64,000 nucleotides of DNA, from assembly GCF_001949145.1 (NCBI RefSeq), contig NW_019091362.1:10624031-10688030 (forward strand), written 5' to 3'. The DNA comes from Acanthaster planci (lineage: Eukaryota > Echinodermata > Asteroidea > Valvatida > Acanthasteridae). Each line of letters starts with the position of its first letter. Within the stretch, counting starts at the first letter, position 1. Position numbers and translations under genes: made by a program. The notes beneath the pieces were generated by a model. It did not search any database. It was not told where the DNA came from and was given only the letters and a program-made list of their open reading frames with translations. Below, one piece after another: positions 48,831 through 60,600 of the stretch.

Positions 48831-51800
48831 TACAGTACAAGAACCTCCCACACATTACCATTGGCATTAGCTTATTTAGGGTTGAAATTGCTGAAATGAA
48901 ATTTCTGACTCAAACATTTATCTAAATCAAGGCTGAGTTGGGAAACCAGAGCACTACAATCATGGGCATCACATGGTGGGACGGGGGAAGGGGGTGCTTG
49001 CCCAACCTTCACCTGAAATTGCAAACAAAAATTGAAAAATAATAAAGAGCAAAAAGGGGGGGAGCAAAAGAAATTCAGAAATAAAAGATGAACGCGGTTG
49101 AAAATTTATCATTTGCTTGGAAAAAAACCCCCCAAAACTAAAAACCACTAAAACTTGACCCCCTTTTACTGTTGATAGTTTATGAGATTGTTGCCGATGA
49201 GTGTCCCCCAAGAAAGAGTGCCTGGCCCTCTGGAATATATATAGACACCCATGACTCCAGCACGATGAGCACATGTAATTGTAAATGTACATGTACATGT
49301 AGGTGTGGGTGACACCCATTACTCCAGTACGATGGGCACATGTAATTGTACATGTAGGTGTGCCATTTTCATTCTACTCATTTATTGAAATGTTTGGATT
49401 ACTTGGCCATCCGTGACATCTAACCTTGCATGCGTGAAGCAAGCCGCAGAGGTTAATTACTCGTTTCATTGAAACATCAATTACAATCGTACCTGAAACC
49501 TTTCACAGTTGAGGAGTTTATCAGGGCTGTTAATGACACGGAGCACCACAGCTTGTATTAAAACAACATTTTTGAAATTGAACATGGGGCTGACGGATAG
49601 AATAAATTAAAATCAGAAAACAATTTAAAAATTCTCGCTAAAAAGTCTCCTCCTGACTAAAGAGATTCTATTATACAAGCTTCTCTCTGTGTTGTGCAAG
49701 TTACACGTACATATCAATTTTGGATTTTAGTCTCAGTTATTAACTCATTACATTAATTTATTCAACAAATATTGACACCGATCATTGGTGGCAAACAACA
49801 GATACATGTACACATGCATCATGGGTAGATTACATGTATGCGGGAATTGTATATTTTCCATTTCGGTTTGGAGGATGAAATCATTTGAATCAGCAATCAC
49901 AAAGTACCAGTATATTGCAGTGGTTTTTTCCCATACAAAGGTGACAAAACTTATATAATATTTTTCAGTAATAAATGATATGAGAGTTAATTACTTGTAG
50001 TATACTGTAGCCTTGACATTCTTGACAGTTTTCTCTGCATCAAGACCTCAGTCTTTTAGCCTCGGTGCACCCGAATCTTCTTACTCAGACTGTATAAATG
50101 TACATTAATTGCTACACATTACTGGGTAATGGTGTGCAATTCCTTCATATGTAGATACTGGGGTATATAAGAACGAAGTTGATTTTCAAGGGTTTTATTT
50201 TATTGACATTGATTTTTTGGGGGAGGTTCTCTGTATTATACATGTAGTTTGATTAAAAATTATGATTCAATGTTTGTTTTAGCAAAAATATTTTTGGGTG
50301 ATATTCTTAGATTGTATTAAGATTTTACTCTTTTACTTGAATATTAAATGGTATAGGTAACCTTACAATTTATTTTCACTTCTTATTAATACTTGAGAGT
50401 ACAATTGTTCATTAATATAGAAATCTGACAGCAAGGTTTCAATAAAGGTGTAAGTAAAATAAGTTTGATACAGAGGAGTGCTGTGACAAGTGTAAATATT
50501 ATGAATAATACAAATGCATGTGTGATAATATAATCCATGTATATTATGCAAGACATACTGTTCAAAAGCTGTGTATTTTTGGGAAAAGATTTCACTTTAA
50601 TAATGTTAGGCTAGATTTGTATGCGATGTATGTGGGAAATGCGGAATGCAGCCCTAGGGCTGAAACTCAGATTGGACACATGCAGCACTACGCACGCATA
50701 TCTCCACGTAGTTTGCTTATTTTGTTGTGTTATTCTTTGCAGCACAAAAAAATGTCATAAAGTTTGACGTGTCCGACAATGGGGACAATTTTTTACAAAG
50801 AAATTATTACTTTGCATTAATTAAACAAATCTCTTTTTAGATGAGATCTACCGGTACATGTAGATGTTTGATTCCGACTGATTAAATGTTACCATGCAAA
50901 ACTGGGACTGAGTAGGATTCTAATGGGACAATCCACGTTTTTGAAAAATCACTTCCACTTCTACAAAAAATCCCATGCAAAAGGAAGACTTCTGTATAAT
51001 GCTTCATCACAATGAAATCATAAATGATTGTGAAATATGCAACGGGTGTTGTGGCTGTCAAAAGTTCACTTCACCAGTGCAGGTGTCATTCTACACAGTG
51101 TGTACGTATACATGTACATCCACTCATATTTGTCTTGGCTGAGTTTACTGAACACAAGAGCACCTACGCATCAATGTGTAACCAAATTTCATCCGTGTGC
51201 AGACATGTAACACACCGAATGCGCTTGCCCTCCCAACACATGGAGCATACACTGTATGCCCGGTTTGCCAATATTCATTTGAGTGCTTGGACAGACACCG
51301 TAACTAATGCACAGATACATATACTTGGAAACACAATGGAACAAGTGCAATTCTCTCTGGCAACCATGAGGCTAGAAGTGTTAAAGCACAAGGTAAAATC
51401 TCTCAATAAATACAGATATTCTTTGCCAAAGTCAAAGTTTCAACATCTTTTCAAACACTTCCATACATGGAGGTCCTCAAATAAATTTGATTTTTTAATT
51501 AATATTCCACATACAATGTGTGTATGCTCTAAAGCCCATCCTCTATCTTCTATACAATGTTCACCACTTCATTACAATCATTGCTTACTGATGTAAAAAG
51601 TAAATGCACAGGTTAAACTCTAGACAATGTTAAATGCATGTACATGTATGAGTCCTATGCCCTAGGGTTGAAGTTGCACACTGCATGTGTGGATGTAATA
51701 AAATCTTGTATAAAAACATTAAAGGTCTTAATATAAGGCTGTTGGTTGAGCACAGTTGTGAGTTTGTGTGAAGTGTTAATTCAGAGTGTAAGAATACCTC

Positions 51801-52071
51801 AATAAAAGATGATGTCCAGAAGACTTGACTCGATACTTGCTCATGTCTTGTCTATTCCCCATCGTGTGCTTTAATGACGGTATCGCATACCATAGCCTCC
51901 AGGCAGTGAGGGGTTGGCAAGTGTATACATGTATTGTATAACTGTATGTATGTGCATCCCTGAACATGGCTGCCGCGGCATCACATTCGATACAGTCTAC
52001 CGCCCCCCATTCGGTTTCACGGCTGCAGTTCTGCGATGTTTGCCATCCGGTTCTGCATTTTTGGTGTCAGA

Positions 52072-52409
52072 CACTTCCTATGGTACAAGTCGAATGTATT
52101 TTACACACTATTTGACTTTAATTGCTACACGTATGGAAAAAGCACATGACCACCTGTGCTGGTGTCCAAGGTGACACATCATTATACATATAGCTGCTCA
52201 CTGGGTCCATAAAAACATTCCTTAAATCCATCCAAGACAGATTTCATATGGTAGAAGTTGCATGCTTTCTACGCACTGCTTGACTTTAATTACAATGTGA
52301 ATGTCATGGAAGGCACATAACCTTCTGTATTAGTGCTCAAGGCAGTGGCGCTATATTAATATCATACCTGTTATGCTAACTGGGTCCAGAAACATTCTGT
52401 AAGCCACAT
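52072..52409 (+). repeat. Diverged tandem duplication, period about 168 bp
   Basis: Both units share, in order, TATGGTA, GACTTTAATT, GCACAT, GGTGTCCAAGG/GTGCTCAAGG, CTGGGTCCA and ACATTC. GACTTTAATT starts at 52114 and 52282. Confidence 0.7.
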
Positions 52410-53151
52410 CCCAGAAAGCCTCACACTTTGCAGAAAACCTGGCATGACCTGTTTTTTATGTCATACATAAGCTTGTGGCATAGGTTTCCAACTGAAAAAA
52501 CTTCACAAAGACGAGTAGCCCTTGAACAAATTGAAGATTTTAAAATTGCGTTGGCTGCTGTGCATGTTACAAGTGCAGCTTAAACCCCAGTCTATCTGGC
52601 CTCGTTTACTGCCAGATCGTCCCTGTTTTCACGAAGAGACACTCTGGCCCAAAATCATGATTTTATTTTTTTCAAATTTCTATTTCCAGGCAAAATCCAA
52701 TAGGCTCTGCTATACCTACAACTTGGTGTAATCACTTTTCATCAGATCTACCGAAATCAGCCAAATCACGATGAGCTACCTAGGGCATATTTCAACTAAA
52801 CCGCATTTTTCATTTTCACAAAGAGGCGAATTTGTGTTCCATTGATACATGTACAGTGTTAGCAATAAAGGGCAAGTGCATGGGCAAACTCATTTTGCCT
52901 TGTTCAGGAAGAGGCAAATTTGATGCAGGAAATGTATACAAATGTAACAAATTTGCACCTGGAATGCACTACAGCAAAACATGGTTTATGATTTGTACTT
53001 TTTATACTTTTTAATTTTGTTAACTTTTTTATGAAACCTGTAAGTATTGAAAACTTTATTTTTTATCGCAATCAGAGTTAGTTTTGTCTTTTGTGTTTAT
53101 ATTTATTTTTAATACCTAACCTGTAAATGGCAATTTGTTCGCTGTTGGTTA

Positions 53152-53532
53152 GGGCACCCTTTTTATATTCTATGGTTCTCATTTCCGACCGACCCTAATG
53201 TGGGCTCCCAATCACGAAGAAAAAAGCTTTTTTTCCCTGCCGACCCTGCTAAAATGACCTAAACCCAAAGAAAACTGAGGGGAAAAAATTGGCCAGCATG
53301 ACCTTTGAAAACAAAAGCCCTGAAAACTTATGATTTCGCAAACGACCAACAGCGACGGTCGGCGTTCGTGTGAACATTCGGTATACCACACTTTTCCGTG
53401 GCCCACTGAGGTTCATGCAGAGCCCTACACCAGCAACATGGAATTTTTTTTTAAAGGATTTTGTTTTCGACCTACCGACCTTATCTTTAGTGGTAAAAGA
53501 AATTAAACCCACAGAAATTAATAAGGGCGCCC
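53152..53532. mobile_element. PIF/Harbinger-like MITE, 381 bp
   Basis: The left end is GGGCACCCTTTTTATATTCT (then ATGG); the inverted right end is GGGCGCCCTTATTAATTTCT (then GTGG). They match at 19 of 24 positions and are flanked by TTA on both sides (53149-53151 and 53533-53535). A 3-bp TTA/TAA target and GGGC-type ends are hallmarks of PIF/Harbinger elements. There is no coding capacity, so it would be nonautonomous. It lies in the downstream flank of the COA1-like gene. Confidence 0.75.
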
Positions 53533-53682
53533 TTATGGAAACAAAATAAAATAAAATAAAAAGGAACAGCGCACATTTTCATGAACAGACAAAAGTCACA
53601 TGAAATCTAGCATTTTCAGGGAGAGAAAAATCGGTTTATTTAATTAATAAACAATTTTTTATTGATTTCTGCCGGTATAAGT

Positions 53683-53688
53683 TTTATT
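53683..53688 (-). terminator. Candidate poly(A) signal of the COA1-like gene
   Basis: AATAAA on the minus strand (TTTATT on plus), the first one met downstream of the stop at 54487. Two more lie at 53658-53663 and 53635-53640. It would give a 3' UTR of about 800 nt; no intervening signal was found. Confidence 0.4.
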
Positions 53689-54486
53689 TGGTAGTTTTGT
53701 ATCATTTTAAGATCTCCTCTTTCTTGCAGTAACACTGGTTACACGCATTGCAAGTCACGGGCATGCTAAACACTGGGGAAATAAGCATTTGAAGAAGAAA
53801 CCAACTTCAAGTGGAATTTTCTCAAAACCTAAGTTTTCCTCTCGGGTGAGAAATTCACCTCTTCTCGAAAGTGGCGACGAGATGTAGGCAAGTGGTTTGA
53901 ACATGGCCTTAAACTTCACCTTGAGTGACAATGAATCCTCCAAACCCAGCTGTCACCACTCACCAGTGTGTGCCTTAAACAACTACATGTAAATACTGTA
54001 ACAGAGGTATCAAACACTCAAACAGGGACGGCCTCGTGTCTCTGTGAACAAACTCCAGTAAATTTAAACAAATACACAAGATGAGATTGCTGAGACATAT
54101 TAATGAGGATTCTGCACCTTGAAGTGGCCAGTCTGTCTCATCTGGGACACTGAATGGCATACAACAGGAAATGCTGGAACTGTATGATCAATCCAACAAA
54201 AGATCGTGGATATATACACATACATAGTGCCAACACAACCTTGTGTAGAGTGACTGCAACAAGCCTAACTCCCTTGGTATATTTGCTGGGAGCCTTCAGC
54301 TCCAACATCCTTCAATCCTTCACGGAACATTCTTTGCACTTTACCTTACAAGGCACATCAAGCATGGTGTGAAGTACGTGCGGTTGGGTTCTGCCTCCTC
54401 AATCTTTCAAAATCTAGCGAAAATCTCCCCGTAGATTTTGAAGGATCCATGGGGATTCGGTTTTAGAGCTAATTCTTACCGTTAGG

Positions 54487-54616
54487 TCAGTCGTCCAGAA
54501 TCTCAGTCGTGTCCCGGTTGTCCACATTTCCGTCCAGTGTGCTGGCCCCCAAAGCATAGATTGTCACCTTCCTCTCTGTGCCTTTCAACTGTAGCTGTAA
54601 CTTTCTGACTTCCCAT
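54487..54616 (-). CDS. COA1: COA1-like exon 4: C-terminal strands and stop
   Basis: The acceptor GGCTGTTTAG is followed by 130 nt; the first base completes Gly. It reads WEVRKLQLQLKGTERKVTIY, then an acidic tail ending EILDD and TGA at 54489-54487. It matches the W...V.LELKDG..IPV end of COA1. The acidic final residues are longer than in human but total length is equal. Confidence 0.9.
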
Positions 54617-57600
54617 CTAAACAGCCATCAGAAATATACAAGCGGTGTAAACTTTTTGGGGAATGGGGGGCTGAATTTGGATAAAAGAATTGGGAAAACA
54701 GAAAACAGGGAAGGATGGAAGGGCAACGAAAGTACACATTCACACCGCCAAGTAAACGACAAGGTGAACATGAGTTCATACGTCACGCAAAAAGTGACAT
54801 AACTTTGAAGTTAACCAATGTTGAAAAGTCAAAGAGAGAATGTTTGATTTGATGTCATATAAACACATTTTTGTTATGAACTGACCTTGAAACTGACAAG
54901 ATTGATTTAATCCCAACTCCCCCTCCCATAAAAAAAAAGAAGATGCGGACTTTAATTCATTCTACACAGCCATTTTGGGGATAAACCCTTGCTTTGAAGC
55001 CATCTTCAAAAGTTTTGGAGGGGATGGACACAGCCATGACAACCCAGCACTTATGTTAGCCACTGCCAAGTGGCTACAACCATTTCCCAATGATGGGTGT
55101 AGTGGTTCTGGCCACAGCCGGTTGAGTTGGACACCAACTTGAAAAACACCACAAGCATACTCGGGTGGGACTCGAACCTATGACCTCCTACTTACTATTG
55201 CAGACGTCTTAACCACTCGACCACCAAGCTCACCAGTGTCAGCTGGCTGGTTTGAGTCAGATGTAGCAGTGGGTACCACGAACAACTATTTCCAAGGATG
55301 GATTTGCGCCAGGGGGATGTTAATCAATTTAGGATTTTTGGCCCTGCGCGACATGTATTATAACACTGTATACTCAGTGTTTGCCCCCGAAGGCCTTAAT
55401 GTCACATGCTGGTTTCATGGCTTCTGAATATAGCCCGTGGAACAAAGCCATCATCTGACCAACATGGAAGCCAAGTCCAAACAGCATTGGATCTCAGAAA
55501 AGCACCAGTGGTGTGGCCATGGGGGGACTTCGAGAGCACATACCCCCCCACAAATTCCTGGTGCCACCCTCCCCACTAAAAAACGGATGAATGGATATTG
55601 AAGAAGGCTAACAAAAACTTGCCCCCCAAAAACCACACCACTGAAAGCTGGTGACCCCCATAAGTGGCTGGTGCCTCCTTTGCACCCCCTCCCACTTGTA
55701 AAATCCCAGCTACACTGCTGAAAAGCACCCACATAAAAAGGCCCCAATTTGACATCAAAGTCTGGTAAAGTTTCTTTGCTTACAATAGAAGTATTTCTGT
55801 AATAATTATAATCTTACCCTAGCCCTTGTCTGTCAGACCATGTGTACAGAGTTCCTCTCCGTTTGCTACCTTTGACTGGTATGGCAAGCTGAGTGAAAGG
55901 AGAATATGTTGTAAAAGACAACAGCACATAAATGTCACTACTGATGTCACTAATCCAGCAATTACAGCCAGAAGCAACAACTGGGGGGTACCTCACTTGT
56001 ACACAGAAGGTATGTGTGTGTGTGTTAAATACTCCTTTGACCAATGGCGTGTCGCTATTCACCAAGATGTATGTGCAGCATTACAAGTTCAAGATCATTT
56101 GAGGAGCAAGGTGTAATTGCAGTAACAGTGTGCCCTTGGATATCAATATGTTGACAGATAGTTAATACTGGGATCTAAACGAGAGTAAAGAGTGTCCGAA
56201 TACTTCCATTCCATCGGGACATCCTTCAGGGATAGTTCTGATGAATGGTTCCCAATCTGTTTCCCCATTTGGAGGGGCAGTGTTTTGTGTTTGGAAACAC
56301 CAATGACAGATTTTTTGGGGGAAATGTGACACGGTTGTAAAGGCAGCCTTAGAAGCGAATCGTTTTGGTCTAAAAGAACAAAGTGTTTTGCGCCGTGGTA
56401 ACTCTTATCATTCACACTACTTGGTCCCTCCCCTTTCAGGGTTTCATTCTTATGTAGCAGCAGGTGACCCAAAATAACTCAGGCCAATTTCTTCCATCAA
56501 CTTTTCTTTATGTGAGGAAGTCATGCAAGAAGTTGGCCAACTATTATGTTTACATGTACGTACATGAGTGGACTTCTCACAAAACACAAAATGTACATTC
56601 CAATGTTACATGTACCTTTGCTTCGGCTGAATTGACTACATTGAAAGGATCTCCAAGGTTGAGGAACTTGCTTCGTATCGGGTGGCCCAGTACCTCCGAC
56701 GCTCCTGGGTGTTCCCTGAGAATTTTCATGGACTGTGAGTAGTACGACCCCGCAGCAAGCCCATCTGGTTAGGAAAAGAGTAAAGGGGTCTAGTTCAAGA
56801 AATAGTCCTTTCCATCTCTCTTTTGACTATAAAGCACAAATTCGCTGGGATTCTTGCAGTTCAAAACCCCATTTTAGTTTTTTTTCAGTCTATTTTACTC
56901 TGTCTTTCCTCCCAAGTTTGGTTAACAGTCATCTCCCAAGGTACCCTCTCCCTGTGCTAAAGGCATCATTACTTTGAGGAGTCCCATTATTTCTTAATGA
57001 GCGGTACATCATCATGTGACTTGGTTTCATTTCTTCAGTCTCTGATGAAGTCTTATAATGGGCTTGTTAGTTAACTAGTGCTTGGTTTGTGATGCAACTA
57101 CTGTACGTGCAGTGCGGTTGAAGTGTGAACAACTCTAATCGAACTACTGTCTGGTCAAAGTTCGGCATAGTAACAAAACAACTGTAAAAGTGAAAATGAT
57201 CGTTTACTGCTGTTGTTACTCCTTCGTTTCTTTTGCCATTTTCTTCTGATGACTGGTCCTCTCTGCACTGCACTATTAAAGACGGATGGCAACCAATGAT
57301 GTGACTGTTTCCTAATGCCTAATCCTTCTAAGACTGCGCCGAACCTATTCATAAATGGCTCTGGAACATTCTGAATTCAACCCCTAACCTCAGCCCGAAC
57401 TTTCTCATTGTCAACTATCTCTTTGGTAATGCCTCAAATTTTTCTCTCCATGCCCTTGATTTGACCATTTAGCTGCTGAACCTGTTTCCTAGAATTCTTA
57501 GCCTGTGAACTATTGTCATTGAATTTCTGATCAGTCTTGGAGAAATGATTGGGATTGTTCAATTGGACCTGAGCAACCTGTCCATGTTTAGCTTCAAGTT

Positions 57601-60600
57601 CATCCTCAAGTTTCATTTAAAAACTGCGCCAGCGACAATGTTCTCTACCCAAGTCTTCAATGTGTGCATACAAATGATCCACAGCATGATGTATCCCATT
57701 ACTCATAAGGATTTCCTGATCCACATGTAACTCCTTTGCATTTTTTTCAACAATCTCGAACATCTGCAGACTAAGCCCTATACCTACATGGTGTGTATAT
57801 GCAGGGGGCTAACTGACACATGCTCAATGACCTGTCCCTCAGTGCTGACCATTGGATGTTGAATACAGTTGTCGTAATACTTTAACAGCCTGTTCTTTTT
57901 TTGTACCTTTTGCAATAAACTCTTCGGCCTTAGCATGACAGGTTGCCAGGTCTCTTTGCGGACTGCATGCAAGCACGCCACCATCTCTATCCTCATTCTG
58001 GTTTTCCTCAGTAACATGTACAGCATGAGGATTTCCTTGCTTAAGGTCATTCAGTGTTTACAAGGCAATGGGGGCAAAAATGAGAACCATTTGGACCTGT
58101 CAACCCAAGAACTTTGGCGATCCATTCCCAGTCACCACCCCAAGTCAGTCTGCATTTGATGTACATTTTAGGTTTTTCTGTTTTGGAAATGGGCTGCTCC
58201 TGTTCTCCAAATGAGGATACAGCTTGCTGGCAGTACTTGCAATCAGGGCTGATGAACATGTTACTGTGATCAAGTTGTTGCAGAGGCGTGAAATCAAGTT
58301 TTTCATCAATCCTGGCCTGAACCATTTCTTCTGTGAACTGTTTGTCATGAATTTCTGGTTTTGGGAGTTGTAGCTCAGAGATGTCCCTTGTGATCTTCAG
58401 TAGATCCTCAAAAACTGGCTTGAATGCCATTTTTATGTTTATCCTATCATCTTTGCCACCCTCAAATATACCCAACAGGTTCAGAGATTTCACAGACTGG
58501 CTCTTCTTCATGTTGAGAATTTGAAGGGTCATTTTAGTGCTTTTTCCACCCTTATCCCCAGATACATGCAGCCACAAAGTATCATTAAAGGTTTTTGTCA
58601 TTAGATTTGTTTCCACAGATTCTGAGATGATGCGTTTCACCATACTTCCCGCATGTTTGATTCAAGTAAAATGAATAGTGCTTCCACAGCTTCCCTTGAA
58701 AGAACCAAACTCAAACTGGTCTGAAGGTTTTACTGAAGATCTCATTGTTTGGCACGTTCCTAGCAACTTCTGCCCTGTTTCTTTTTCCAAGGTTCTTTTG
58801 AGAAAAACCCGCATTGTTTCTGGCATGAGGCTATGCAACCTACTGATTGTTTCCCATGAGAATTGTGTGCAAACATTTAAGCCAGCTTCTTGAGATGCAG
58901 TTGCTGAGCAGCAACATCATCCTAAAAGGCTGACAATGACGTTGAAGGATGTGTTCCTGGAACTGAGGGTGTAGTTCTACTGGAGGTAGACTGTGATTCA
59001 GCGCTTCATGCGGATGAAGAAGGAAAAGTACTACTAGATACTATTTTCTCTATCAAATGACTCCTTTTACGGAGACACTCTTTTTTTGCACAAGTACATG
59101 TAGAACTTCCCACCTGAGCAACAGCAACTCTAACAAAAACCTTTGGATGCCCATGTTTGCCTGGAACCTTTATGATATCTTTATCTCCAGTCCCTAAACT
59201 AGCTAATATGCCTAAGTGCAAAAACCTGTAGCTCAGTTACCTCACAAGCCCTATCAACTCCAAGATGTTTTTTCACATTTTTCTCAAAGTCCCTTAGTAC
59301 CTTTGTTTCTGCTTCAAGCAACTTTGTTTTGCTTTTCAATTCTTCCAACTCACAGGCATTACAGGCAATTCTTCTTCATGCGCTTCCTTTGTGCTTTTTT
59401 CCAATGGCGTATTTGATTCTCTGTCAGGATGTTCCTTTGTCCGGCACTTTTCAACTGCACAAAAATGACGTTTGCAGTCTACACGATGTGCAAAAGTTTC
59501 TGATTTGTTTGCCCTAAATTTGCTGTTACAAGTTTTGCACAATGTACACAAAACCCTTTGCGCTCGTCTTGCAGCAGAAAACAAGATTTGATATATTCCT
59601 TGAAAGTACCTGATGCATAAAACCTGCAACTAACTCCTGATCTGTAGATACAGCAGTGTTTTCTAGGCATACATGTACAAGACATTCTGAATCCTAAGTA
59701 TACCAGTAAAAACTGAATCGAAAGTCAGATGAGGGAGAGCTTCGATAGTACGCGTAGGCCTACGTAGAAACACTTTGATCACAAATGAGACAGGTCCCCT
59801 GAATCTGAAGTGCTTTAATCAATCTGTTTATTTGACAACAAAACACCAGGGGTGCTAACTGTCCTTAAGAGTCCGTTAACCCTAACACTCCTCAGTCCTC
59901 CAACAGGTGAAGGATTGAGGAGGGTTAGGGTTAAGATTGGACCTCGGCGGGCCGTGGGGAGGGAGTAGAATCAAATTACAAACTTTGCATGGAAAATGGA
60001 ACAGTGTATCAAAATTTTAAAAAGTCTTTATTTATGATGGCAAACGTAGGTGTAATACCAGGGATATTTCTCTCGCTCTTTCCTGGTCACAGCAATAATT
60101 TTGTATTTAATTGCAAGCAAAACACTACAAGTATTGCTAGGATATTTCTGGCCCCACTTGTCCAGCTAAGATGCAGGCAGTAATTGGGCATTTTTGAAGT
60201 ATTTTCTAATATTCATCTGACTCAGCAGCGACGATCATTGAACACTTTGAGGTGCCATAGTTGCAACTCCTTCTGTGTCCTTCCTCTATGGTCCATCAGA
60301 TCAGAGTCAGTCGAACTACGGTTAACTATGGTATCTTAACCCTAACCAGTGAACCTCAATCCTTCAAAATCCTCCAGGATTTTGGAGGATGAGGATGAAC
60401 GATGATTTGAACATTTGAGGATTTGGAAAATGGAGGATGAATAGTGATTGAATCATGCCAGATTTCGGAGGATTGATCACTGATGATGAATGCTGATTCA
60501 AAAGCTGGAGGATTTTGAAGGATTGAGGATGAATGGTGCATATGGTCATGCATTATACTGTTTAAAATATACATGTACATGTACCCAAGGACAGTGTTCT

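Larger units (their letters stand above)
47295..53151. other. Intergenic region between the two convergent genes
   Basis: No exon could be supported on either strand; the longer ORFs have no recognisable motif or splice context. Contents: many TACATGTA runs (densest 48600-48640 and 48803-48830), a G-rich low-complexity patch near 49000-49150, and a 168-bp-period duplication (52072-52409). Confidence 0.6.

Noticed and set aside
51024-51596. 190-codon plus-strand ORF between the two genes
   Set aside because: Long for the region but with no domain-like pattern, signal or family motif, and the start codon context is unremarkable. Kept out without transcript support.
58678-58893. Plus-strand ORF across the transposase-like relic
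   Set aside because: It is the antisense shadow of the minus-strand relic, whose reading gives the protein-like sequence.
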